48,273 nucleotides of DNA from JAXMHB01 sp046346965 (GTDB lineage: Bacteria; Pseudomonadota; Gammaproteobacteria; Xanthomonadales; SZUA-5): contig JAXMHB010000023.1 in assembly GCA_046346965.1 (NCBI GenBank), positions 1 through 48,273 on the forward strand, in the 5' to 3' direction. A program made the position numbers and the translations under genes. Position 1 is the first letter of the stretch. Each line of letters opens with the position of its first letter. Shown here in pieces: positions 41,272-48,273 of the stretch. Below the pieces are notes generated by a model. It made no database searches. It was given only the letters and a program-made list of their open reading frames with translations, and was not told the origin of the DNA.

Positions 41272-41380
41272 CCGTGCGCGCCTGGCGCGATGCCCGCGCG
41301 GGCTGTTCCCATAGAATCGAGGTCTTCAGCCGAGTTCATGTGCAACCACTGCATGCTCGGCGTCACCATTCCGGTGGACG

Positions 41381-42061
41381 ATGACGATGACGACGATGCC
41401 CTTGGCGACCAACCGTCCTGATGCCTCACTCAATCGCCGCACTGGCGCCGCGCCGGTGACGTGTGGGCGCGTGCTGGCGCTGCTGCTGTGCCTATGCGCG
41501 CTGCTGCCCGGCGTGCTGTGGGCCGATGACGGCTGGCGGGCGGTGGCGCATCCGGCGCATCTGGGCCGGGTGGATGCGGCGGCGAAGCGGGTGGAGACGG
41601 CGCTGGCGGGTGTGCCTGCGGACGCCTACGGCGTGCAGGAGATTCCGGCCTTGCGCACGCTGCTCGCGCGTCCGGCGGTTGCGATCGAGGCCGAGCAGCT
41701 GACCGGCAGCTGGCGCTGTCGCTCGATCCAGGTCAGCACGCTGGGGGTGTTTTCGTATCCGCCCTTCCGCTGCGAGATCGAGCTGACCGAGGACGGCACG
41801 CTGGCCTTCACCAAGCGCAGCGGCTCACAGCGCCGCCATGGGCAGTTGTACCCGGACGCGGCGACGCGCTGGGTGTTGCTGGGTGGCAGCTCGGTCAACG
41901 ATGAGCCCTACCGCAGCTACAGCGGCAGCCTGGGTGATGCCGACGGCGAGGACCTTGAGTTCGATACCGTGGGCCTGCTCGAGGCCATCGATCGCAAGCG
42001 CCTGCGCCTGCTGCTGGATGCCGAGCCCGATCAGTTCGAGGTCTATGAGCTCACCCGCTGA
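41381..42061 (+). CDS. DUF4893 family secreted protein
   Basis: Up to 226 residues. The core LTGSWRCRSIQVSTLGVFSYPPFRCEIEL followed by SGSQRRHGQLYPD matches DUF4893. A signal peptide spans about residues 28-48 (GRVLALLLCLCALLPGVLWA), so the true start may be the GTG at 41456 rather than this ATG. DUF4893 has no known function. The last 17 bases overlap the secreted protease gene, so the two are coupled and likely act together in the envelope or outside. Confidence 0.8.
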   Translation: MTMTTMPLATNRPDASLNRRTGAAPVTCGRVLALLLCLCALLPGVLWADDGWRAVAHPAHLGRVDAAAKRVETALAGVPADAYGVQEIPALRTLLARPAVAIEAEQLTGSWRCRSIQVSTLGVFSYPPFRCEIELTEDGTLAFTKRSGSQRRHGQLYPDAATRWVLLGGSSVNDEPYRSYSGSLGDADGEDLEFDTVGLLEAIDRKRLRLLLDAEPDQFEVYELTR

Positions 42062-43268
42062 GCGCGGTTGGCAAGGCGCGGCGCTACTGCTGCTGATCCT
42101 GCTGAGCGCGCCGCGGCTGCTGCCCGCGGCGATGCCGAGCTGGCCGGTGGAGGCCCCCGCGGCGGCGTGCACCGGCGCCGTGCCGGAGCTTCCGCAGGCG
42201 GAGTTGCAGTTTCTGCCGGCCTGGCGCGCGTTGCTGGCCTGGCGCCATTGGGTGCGCGAAGACACCCGCTGCGTGCAGCTGGATTGGCCGCGATCGCAGC
42301 GACTGTCACCCGCGCAGATCGGCGCGCTCGACGCGGTGCTGGCGCAGTTGCAAGCGCAGCAGCAAGCTGCGTGGCAGCCCGCCCTGGCACGCGCCTACAC
42401 CGAGGCCGCGCCGCATCGCCCCGAACCGCCGGCGTGGGCACCGATCGACTGGATCGCCGCGCCCGCGCCCGAGCGCACGCTGCCCTTGTGTCCGCGGGTG
42501 CCGGCCCTCGGCTCGCTGCGCACGGTGGAGTTGCCGCCGGCGCTGGCTGCCACCGTGCTGCGCGTGCGTCCACACCGCTGCCAGCCGGGCAGCATGCCAA
42601 TGGCCGGCAGTGGCGTGCTGCTGGCGCCGGATCTGGCCCTGACCGCCGCGCACGTGGTGATGACGCGCACCGGCATGGTCTGCGATCGCTACCGGGTGAC
42701 GCCGGGGGGACGGCGCTACAGCGACCCGCCGACCGCGCCCTACGGGGCGGGTCTGGTCAGCCGCGCGGTGCTCAGCGAGCGCGGCGGTTGGACGCGCGCG
42801 GCCGAGTCGGCGCCGCCCTTGGATCGCGACTACGACAGCCGCACCGGCCACGACTACGCCCTGCTATTGCTGGATGCGCCCGCGCAGCTGCCCGGTGACA
42901 CGCTGTGGCCACGCCTGCGCTTCGGCGCCACGCCGAGCCCGATCGGCACGCCGCTGCTGCATGCCGGCTATGCCGCGCGCACGCCGCAGGGGCGCGCCGC
43001 GCCCGGCGCCCTGGTCGCGCTGTACGGCCAGCGCAGCTGTGCGCGGGGTCTGGAAACCCCAGTGCGCGCGGCCTTGTGGATGTCGCCGGGCGCCAGCGGC
43101 GGGCCGATCTGGACCTGGTCGGGGCGGGACGCACTGCAGCTGGAGACGCTGGCGGTGCGCGTCGAGGCGCTGCCGGGCGAGCGCTATGAAACCCTCGGCC
43201 CGCGCTTCGATCTGCAGGACTATCGCGCCGTGTTGCAGCAGCTGCCGACGCTGCCGTCGGCGCGCTGA
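42045..43268 (+). CDS. Exported trypsin-like serine protease
   Basis: A 407-aa protein. A signal peptide or anchor (GAALLLLILLSAPRLLPAA) is followed by a helical pro-region (about 40-150) and a chymotrypsin-fold domain with a complete triad: His203 in ALTAAHVV, Asp270 in GHDYALLLL and Ser351 in SPGASGGPIW. The start ATG overlaps the DUF4893 gene. The pro-region and several cysteines (42, 76, 149, 179, 213, 332) suggest a secreted, disulfide-bonded zymogen. Unlike the protease at 3389, this one has every catalytic residue. Targets unknown. Confidence 0.88.
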   Translation: MSSPAERGWQGAALLLLILLSAPRLLPAAMPSWPVEAPAAACTGAVPELPQAELQFLPAWRALLAWRHWVREDTRCVQLDWPRSQRLSPAQIGALDAVLAQLQAQQQAAWQPALARAYTEAAPHRPEPPAWAPIDWIAAPAPERTLPLCPRVPALGSLRTVELPPALAATVLRVRPHRCQPGSMPMAGSGVLLAPDLALTAAHVVMTRTGMVCDRYRVTPGGRRYSDPPTAPYGAGLVSRAVLSERGGWTRAAESAPPLDRDYDSRTGHDYALLLLDAPAQLPGDTLWPRLRFGATPSPIGTPLLHAGYAARTPQGRAAPGALVALYGQRSCARGLETPVRAALWMSPGASGGPIWTWSGRDALQLETLAVRVEALPGERYETLGPRFDLQDYRAVLQQLPTLPSAR

Positions 43269-43323
43269 GCACAGGTCCTGGCCGCATCCGCCCGGCTGCC
43301 GCAATCACCCTTCGGCTGCAGCG

Positions 43324-44865
43324 CTACTCGAAGCCGTTGGCGAACATCGGGCCTGTCTGGACGGCCAGCTCGAAGGCGCCGGTGTCGCAGACTGCGCCGG
43401 GCACACCGTCGCCGTCGACCGGTCGAATCACGCCGCGCTGATCGAGGTTGTTGGCGCCGGGGTTGTCGTCGCAGTAGCTGTTGTCGCCATAGTCGATGGC
43501 GGGCGAGCCGGGCAGCAGCGCGTGGGTCTGGGTGGGGCCGCCATTGTCGGCCAGCGGACCGAGCATGACGGACAGGAAGGCGGAACCGCCGAAGCAGGTG
43601 CCTTCCTGAATCAGGTTGCCGCTGCGGGTGGGGAAGCTGCCCGGACCTAGCGCTGCGCAGTCGCCGTTGGTGGACCCGGCGATCAAGGTGTTGACGAAGT
43701 GCACCACGCCGACATTGGCCAGGCCACCGATGCCGCCGGGATTGGGGCTCTGGTTGTTCGCCAGGGTGACGCTGGCCATGCTGATCACGCCGTTGTTCTG
43801 GTTGTAGATGCCGCCACCGTAGCCGCCCGAGTTGCCAGACAGCGTGGTGTTGACCAGGGTGGTGGTTGCCAGCGAGCGGTTGAGAATGGCGCCACCGTAG
43901 GAATTGGGGCCGGCCTGATTCCCGGCCAAGGTGCTGTTGCGGATCGAGACGTTGGCGAGCGTATCCGCGTAGATGCCACCCGCGTTCATCGCCGCGGTGT
44001 TGTTGGAGATGACGCTGCTGTCGATGACGAAGCTGCCCGCGAGGCCACCGCCGCTCGCGGTGGTGGACGTATTGCCCGTCACCCGCGTCCCGCTCAGGTT
44101 GGCGCTCAGCCCCTGATTGAGGATGCCGCCGCCGTCTTGAAGTGTCGTGTTGTTGGCGATGCTGCCGCCGGTCACGCTGAGCGTGCCGGTGGCGATGGGC
44201 GCGACAAAGATGCCGCCGCCCCCGCCCGGGCCATTGTTGCCAGATATCGTGGTGTTGGTCAGCGTCACATCGGTACCACCGACGTAGAGACCGCCGCCGA
44301 CCTGTCCCGCCGTGTTGCCGCTGATCACGCTGCCGGTTGCCGTCATCGGCCCGTAGCTGTAAACGCCGCCGCCGTTGTCAGTGGTCGAGACGCTCTGCGA
44401 CACCTCGCAGTTCTCCAGCGTCAGCGTACCGCCGTTCAAGATGCCCGCGCCGGTCGATGCGATTCGGCCGCGCGTGATGATCAGGTTCTTCAGCGTCGCC
44501 GTGACGTTCTCCTCGACGAACATCACGCGCACATCGCCCACCCCGTTTCCGTCCGCATCGCCGGTGATGGTCAGCCGCGAGGGGAGCGTCGAGCCGTCGA
44601 TGACGACGTTCTTGGTGAGCAGCAGGCCGACCCCAAGGTGGGCAGCGCGGATAGTGGCGCCCGACAGGCTGGCGTCGAAGTTGATGGTGTCGCCGGGCGC
44701 GGCATCCAGCAGGGCCTGGCGCAGGGAGCCAGGGCCGGTGGCGTCGCCGTTCAGCACGGTGACGGTCGCGGCCGCGCCGGCCGGCGCGTAGACCAGCGCG
44801 ACCAGCAACGAGTACAGCATTCCATGCCGTCGGAGCGACGGCAGGCGGTTCGAAACCAGGGGCAT
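43324..44865 (-). CDS. Secreted right-handed beta-helix protein with FANGFE C-terminus
   Basis: A 513-aa protein with a signal peptide (ending near APAGAAA, residue 33; M16 is an alternative start). TVTVLNGDATGPGSLRQALLDAAPGDTINFD at the N-terminus is the cap seen in polymorphic outer-membrane/choice-of-anchor beta-helix proteins. Many GGGIY/GGGLY turns (NTTISGNNGPGGGGGIFV, NSTLAGNQAGPNSYGGAIL) form the parallel helix. Near the end come LADNGGPTQTHALLPGSPAIDYGD and DQRGVIRPVDGDG. The final residues MFANGFE resemble a tag on many exported proteins of this order, perhaps a secretion signal. Likely a surface or matrix protein. Confidence 0.88.
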   Translation of the reverse strand: MPLVSNRLPSLRRHGMLYSLLVALVYAPAGAAATVTVLNGDATGPGSLRQALLDAAPGDTINFDASLSGATIRAAHLGVGLLLTKNVVIDGSTLPSRLTITGDADGNGVGDVRVMFVEENVTATLKNLIITRGRIASTGAGILNGGTLTLENCEVSQSVSTTDNGGGVYSYGPMTATGSVISGNTAGQVGGGLYVGGTDVTLTNTTISGNNGPGGGGGIFVAPIATGTLSVTGGSIANNTTLQDGGGILNQGLSANLSGTRVTGNTSTTASGGGLAGSFVIDSSVISNNTAAMNAGGIYADTLANVSIRNSTLAGNQAGPNSYGGAILNRSLATTTLVNTTLSGNSGGYGGGIYNQNNGVISMASVTLANNQSPNPGGIGGLANVGVVHFVNTLIAGSTNGDCAALGPGSFPTRSGNLIQEGTCFGGSAFLSVMLGPLADNGGPTQTHALLPGSPAIDYGDNSYCDDNPGANNLDQRGVIRPVDGDGVPGAVCDTGAFELAVQTGPMFANGFE

Positions 44866-44935
44866 AGCGCAGGGTCCAGGCGGGAGGTCGCGGGCGAGGA
44901 TAGGCAGCAGGGCGTATCCCGGCGATGACGGGCGA

Positions 44936-44958
44936 GTCTGGCACAGAGCGCGCCAGAC
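44936..44958. terminator. Hairpin after the kinase gene
   Basis: GTCTGGC and GCCAGAC pair around a 9-base loop, 12 bases past the kinase stop. On the minus strand no T-run follows; on the plus strand GTTGTTCTCGTTTT follows, but no plus-strand gene ends here. Terminator activity is uncertain. Confidence 0.3.
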
Positions 44959-44970
44959 GTTGTTCTCGTT

Positions 44971-47238
44971 TTACCCTTCCGCCCGAGTGCCCAGCGCCTG
45001 CAGGCGTTGCTGCGCCGCGCGCGTGCGCGGATGGCCCACGCCCTGGCTGCGAATGAGATCGGCGACCGCGCGCTGCAACAGTGCGCGTGCCTCGCCGACG
45101 CGGCCCTGATCGGCCAGAAAGCCGGCGTACTGGCTCTGTGCGATCGCGGTGAAATAGTGGCCCTCGGGCAGCAAGCGGCTGCGCAGCGCCAGCGCGCGCT
45201 GGTACAGCGCATCGGCCCCGGCTACATCGCCCTGATGCGCGGCCACGGCCGCCTGGATCAGCAATACGGTGGGATAGTGATCGTACTGTTCGCCGAAGCT
45301 GGCTTCGTAGATGGCGCGGGCTTCCTCGGCGGCACGGCTGGCGCGCGCCCACTCCTGACGCGCCAGCGCCAGCAGGCCCTGATTGCGCAGATTGTCGCCC
45401 AGCCACAGATGCTGCGGCCCCAAGCGGGCACGCAGCAGTCCCTCGGCGCGGGTGAGTTCACGGTCCGCCAGCGCGTAGTCGCCGGCCTCGATCAGAAAGC
45501 CGGCATGCACATTCAAGGCGAAGCCGAAGTCGGCGCTGCGCTCGCGCGCCGGCCGACCGACGAACTCGGCGACGGCATCCCCGGCGGTCGCCAGCGCCTC
45601 GTCGAAGCGGCCTTGATCGCCGATGGTGGAGGCCAGCGTGCTGCGCACGGTGGCGATCAGATCGTGTTGCCCTTCGGGCAGGCCCTGGCCCAGCGCCAGC
45701 GACTCCCGGAAGGCCGCCTCGGCTTCGGCGGAGTCGCCCTGGGTGCGACGCAGATAGGCAAAGTTGTTCAGGGGCGTGATCACCTGGGCCGGACTCAGCA
45801 GACCATCGGCGAGTGCCTGGCGCAGTTGCGGCAGCAATGCGCGATAGCGATCGAGCGCACCGTTCAAGTCCTGGCGCACGAAAGCCAGCGCCGCCAGTTC
45901 GGCCTGCGCCAACAGCAGCTGGCCGGGATCGTCGGCCAGCGCGCTGCGCGCCAGTTCCGCCCACTGCTGGGCGTACCAGCGCTGACGGTCGTACTGACCC
46001 TGACTGCCAAAGCTCTGGCTGAGGACCCGCAGCAACTCGGCGTGCACGGCCGGCTCGGCGTCGAAATCACCGGCGTCCACCCGTCGCGCCCACTCGTCCA
46101 GCACCTCGCTCAAGCGGGTGTCGCCGGGATTGGGATGGGTGCCGACCAGCGGATTGCTGTAGCTCAGCATGCGCTGCAGGAAGCCGCTGACCGCTTCGGC
46201 ACGCGCCCGATCGCGCAGCGCCTGATCGCGCTCGGCGCTGGCTACGCGGCTTTGCCAGAGCGCCACGCCAGCGCCGCCGAGTAGCGCCAGGACCGACAGG
46301 CCGATCGCGCTGACCAAGACGCGGTGGCGGCGCACGTATTTGCGCAGGCGCAGCTGCCAGCCGGGCGCCTGCGCCTGCACGGGGAAGCCGTCCAGATAGC
46401 GCTGCAGTTCCTCCGCCAGCGCCTGTGCACTCTGGTAGCGACGCGCCGGATCCTTGTCGAGCGCCTTCAGCAGCACCGCGTCCAAATCACCGCGCAAAGC
46501 GCGCTGCCGGGCCGGATCGCTGGCGCGCAGGCTGGGCCGCACGGGCTCCTGGGTCTGGATCGCCTGCGCCCAGGACCAGATTTCATGCTGTGCGGGCGTG
46601 TAGGGCAAGTCGCCGGTCAACAGCTCGTACAGCACGACGCCAAAACTGTACAGATCCGACAACGCGGTCGGGGCTTCGGATCCCAGCTGCTCGGGCGCGG
46701 CGTACTCGGGCGTGAAGCTGATGGCGGTGTGCGCCGGCGCACCGTCGAGCGCACGGGCGATGCCGAAATCGACCAGTTTGGGCGCGCCATGCTGATCGAC
46801 CAGCACATTGCCAGGCTTCAGATCGCGGTGGACCACCAGCCGCGCATGCGCGTACGCCAGCGCCTGCAGGATCCCGATGGCCAGCTGCACGATCGCCCGG
46901 ACGCCAGGCTGCTCACGGCGTGCCCAGTCGCCCAGGGTGACGCCGTCGATGTACTCCAGCACCAGATAGGGCACGCCTTCGGCATCGTAGCCGCCGTCGA
47001 GGAGACTGGCGATGCCGGGATGCGACAGTGCGCCGAGGATCTCGCGCTCGCGCAGCAGGCGCCGGGCCAGCTCGGGATCCGGCACGCGTACGCGCTTGAG
47101 CGCGACGTCCTTGGCGTACAGACCGTCGACCCGCCGTGCCCGGTACACCACGCCCATAGCGCCGGCGCCCAGGCAATCGAGCAGGCGGTAAGGGCCGATC
47201 TGCGGCGGCGCCAGCAGCTGTGCGGTCTGCGATGCCAT
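44971..47238 (-). CDS. Transmembrane Ser/Thr protein kinase with TPR region
   Basis: Starting at MASQTAQLLAPPQIGPYRLL gives 755 residues. The Hanks-type kinase domain (15-285) has a glycine loop (GAGAMGVVYRA), Lys48 in VALKRV, HRDLKPGN (137-144), DFG (157-159) and APEQ, so it should be active. One membrane helix at 307-327 is followed by a C-terminal region of TPRs (about 360-750; ALAFVRQDLNGALDRYRALL, NFAYLRRTQGDSAEAEAAFRESL) in the periplasm. This type is common in Lysobacterales and often sits near ECF sigma genes, but no sigma gene adjoins this one. The upstream frame of 89 codons is repeat DNA. Confidence 0.92.
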   Translation of the reverse strand: MASQTAQLLAPPQIGPYRLLDCLGAGAMGVVYRARRVDGLYAKDVALKRVRVPDPELARRLLREREILGALSHPGIASLLDGGYDAEGVPYLVLEYIDGVTLGDWARREQPGVRAIVQLAIGILQALAYAHARLVVHRDLKPGNVLVDQHGAPKLVDFGIARALDGAPAHTAISFTPEYAAPEQLGSEAPTALSDLYSFGVVLYELLTGDLPYTPAQHEIWSWAQAIQTQEPVRPSLRASDPARQRALRGDLDAVLLKALDKDPARRYQSAQALAEELQRYLDGFPVQAQAPGWQLRLRKYVRRHRVLVSAIGLSVLALLGGAGVALWQSRVASAERDQALRDRARAEAVSGFLQRMLSYSNPLVGTHPNPGDTRLSEVLDEWARRVDAGDFDAEPAVHAELLRVLSQSFGSQGQYDRQRWYAQQWAELARSALADDPGQLLLAQAELAALAFVRQDLNGALDRYRALLPQLRQALADGLLSPAQVITPLNNFAYLRRTQGDSAEAEAAFRESLALGQGLPEGQHDLIATVRSTLASTIGDQGRFDEALATAGDAVAEFVGRPARERSADFGFALNVHAGFLIEAGDYALADRELTRAEGLLRARLGPQHLWLGDNLRNQGLLALARQEWARASRAAEEARAIYEASFGEQYDHYPTVLLIQAAVAAHQGDVAGADALYQRALALRSRLLPEGHYFTAIAQSQYAGFLADQGRVGEARALLQRAVADLIRSQGVGHPRTRAAQQRLQALGTRAEG

Positions 47239-47544
47239 GGTGGCGCGAGTCTCGGTGGCGGCGCGGGCGCTCGGTTCTGCGCATGCTGCCACGCGCCGCA
47301 CCGATCGCGCGCCGGGGCGCGGGACTCGGGATTCGACCAGACTCCCTGTCTCGCCGTCAGCGCGCGTACTCGCTCTGCAAACTGGCGACCGTGCCACGCA
47401 GCAGCCGCACCGTCCCGAGTCCCGAGTCCCGGGTCCCGGGTCCCGGGTCCCGGACGCCCCCATGTCTGGCTGGCGCTTCCCTGCTGGCGACGGACTCGCG
47501 CACACGCCAGAATGGCGACTGGCTCAGCGCTGACAAGGGTCTCG
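47239..47544. repeat. Intergenic region with CCCGAGTCCC repeats
   Basis: No gene is visible. From 47328 there is GGGACTCGGGATTC, then ACTCCCTGTCTCGCC, GCGCGCGTACTCGCTCTGCA, AACTGGCG, five CCCGAGTCCC/CCGGGTCCC heptamer-like units (47414-47452) and CCCCCATGTCTGGC. This is a fuller copy of the repeat at 14.06-14.3 kb. It separates the divergent kinase and bestrophin-like genes and must include their promoters. Confidence 0.75.
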
Positions 47545-48273
47545 ATGGACGATCTGCTCTACCAGCACAGCAGTCCCCTGATCGGCGTGATGCTGCTGTT
47601 GTCGATGCTGATCGGCCAGGAACTCGGCTTTCGCCTGGGACTGCGCAGGCACGCCGAGACCGCGCCGGTCACGCGCGAGCAGACCAGTACCATCCTCGGC
47701 GCCATGCTCGGCCTGCTGGCGCTGGTCCTCGGTTTCTGCTTCTCGCTCGCTTTGCAACGCTTCGACGATCGCAGTCAGGCGGTCGTGACCGAGGCCAACG
47801 CCATCGGCACCACCTGGCTGCGTGCGCAGCTGCTGGAGGAGCCGGCGCGCAGCGAGAGTTTGACGCTGCTGCGGCAGTACATCGACCAGCGCCTCGAAGA
47901 AGGCGCGGTCTCGCTCGACCAGAGCGCTGCTCGACGCGCCTTGCAGGAGCGCGGCGACGCGCTGGCGCAGCAACTCTGGGGCGCTGCGACACGCGCGGTG
48001 GCCGCCGATCCCAAGCCCGCCACCAGCGGGCTGTACGTGCAATCGCTCAACGAGATGATCGATGCCCAAGCCAGCTACCAGGCCGCGCTTGCTCGCCACG
48101 TGCCCGAACTGGTGCTGTGGCTGGTGTTTCTGACGCTGGTCCTGACCACGACGACGATGGGCTATTCCGCCGGGCTGGGCGGCCGCCGCGCACCTTTCGC
48201 CTCCCTGGCGCTGATCGGCCTGATTGGCCTGGTGGTGTATCTGATCGTCGATCTGGATCGGCCGCGCCGCGGA
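47545..48273 (+). CDS. Bestrophin-like (DUF4239) membrane protein, 3' end missing
   Basis: The ATG opens a frame of 243 codons with no stop before the window ends. Two membrane helices at the start (LIGVMLLLSMLIGQELGF; TSTILGAMLGLLALVLGFCFSLAL) precede a conserved stretch, RSQAVVTEANAIGTTWLRAQLL, typical of DUF4239. A helical soluble segment follows (to about residue 180), then two more helices (ELVLWLVFLTLVLTTTTMGY; FASLALIGLIGLVVYLIVDL). Only a short C-terminus should be missing. The family resembles bestrophin channels in fold; no function is proven. It is divergent from the kinase gene. Confidence 0.85.
   Translation, partial: MDDLLYQHSSPLIGVMLLLSMLIGQELGFRLGLRRHAETAPVTREQTSTILGAMLGLLALVLGFCFSLALQRFDDRSQAVVTEANAIGTTWLRAQLLEEPARSESLTLLRQYIDQRLEEGAVSLDQSAARRALQERGDALAQQLWGAATRAVAADPKPATSGLYVQSLNEMIDAQASYQAALARHVPELVLWLVFLTLVLTTTTMGYSAGLGGRRAPFASLALIGLIGLVVYLIVDLDRPRRG

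Noticed and set aside
47239..47505. N-terminal extension of the Ser/Thr kinase by 89 residues
   Set aside because: The extra codons are the CCCGAGTCCC repeat. Kinases of this type start shortly before the IGPYRLL strand.

Overview
The window is GC-rich (about 65-70% by eye), densely coding, and reads as a chromosome segment of a gammaproteobacterium of the order Lysobacterales (Xanthomonadales). Pointers are a pilS gene divergent from sucCD-nadE, dispersed repeats built on GGGACTC/CCCGAGTCCC as are common in that order, a secreted beta-helix protein ending in FANGFE, and paralogous ECF-like sigma factors linked to a CHAT protease. The assignment is inference from gene content. I saw no rRNA, tRNA, CRISPR array or transposase.

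Layout. 0-2 kb: 3' part of a NodU/CmcH-type carbamoyltransferase plus a small zinc-ribbon protein. 2.0-7.7 kb: a five-gene, tightly packed operon encoding an ECF-like sigma factor, a single-pass membrane protein in the anti-sigma position, a trypsin-like protease, an unknown 184-aa protein and a 1007-aa TPR-CHAT caspase-like protease. This is the most interesting system here. 7.8-12.9 kb: gmk, cdd, hrpA. 12.9-14.3 kb: dispersed repeats and one small secreted protein. 14.3-24.3 kb, minus strand: a membrane protein, ribBX, purD, and a TetR-controlled tripartite RND efflux operon (TetR, TolC-like factor, lipoprotein adaptor, RND pump). 24.4-27.2 kb: a beta-propeller diguanylate cyclase.

27.3-32.5 kb: DUF2256, VanZ-like, an ABC exporter pair, prmB, a second (orphan) sigma factor paralogous to that of the CHAT operon, a small lipoprotein, DUF454/YbaN and a TIMP/NTR-like secreted protein. 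32.5-39.3 kb: a secreted protein, pilS without pilR, then sucC, a sucD with a 195-residue histone-H1-like Lys/Ala/Pro tail, and nadE. 39.3-41.4 kb: mostly non-coding repeats (a REPIN-like element, an array of 21-bp units, 84-90 bp repeats, a 30-bp perfect palindrome) around one VOC protein. 41.4-48.3 kb: DUF4893 plus an overlapping secreted trypsin-like protease, a beta-helix surface protein, a Ser/Thr kinase with TPRs and the 5' part of a bestrophin-like (DUF4239) membrane protein.

How the parts may work together. The CHAT operon looks like a sensor-protease-transcription circuit, in broad logic like the type III-E CRISPR TPR-CHAT/Csx30/RpoE circuit but with no CRISPR component here. The two sigma genes share a 13-bp element at the same distance from their starts, which suggests a common promoter class. 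The efflux operon has two matching TetR-type palindromes, one at tetR and one at the tolC start, implying autoregulation. The remaining genes are central metabolism and housekeeping, interleaved with repeat-rich intergenic DNA, one family of which has entered the hrpA reading frame.
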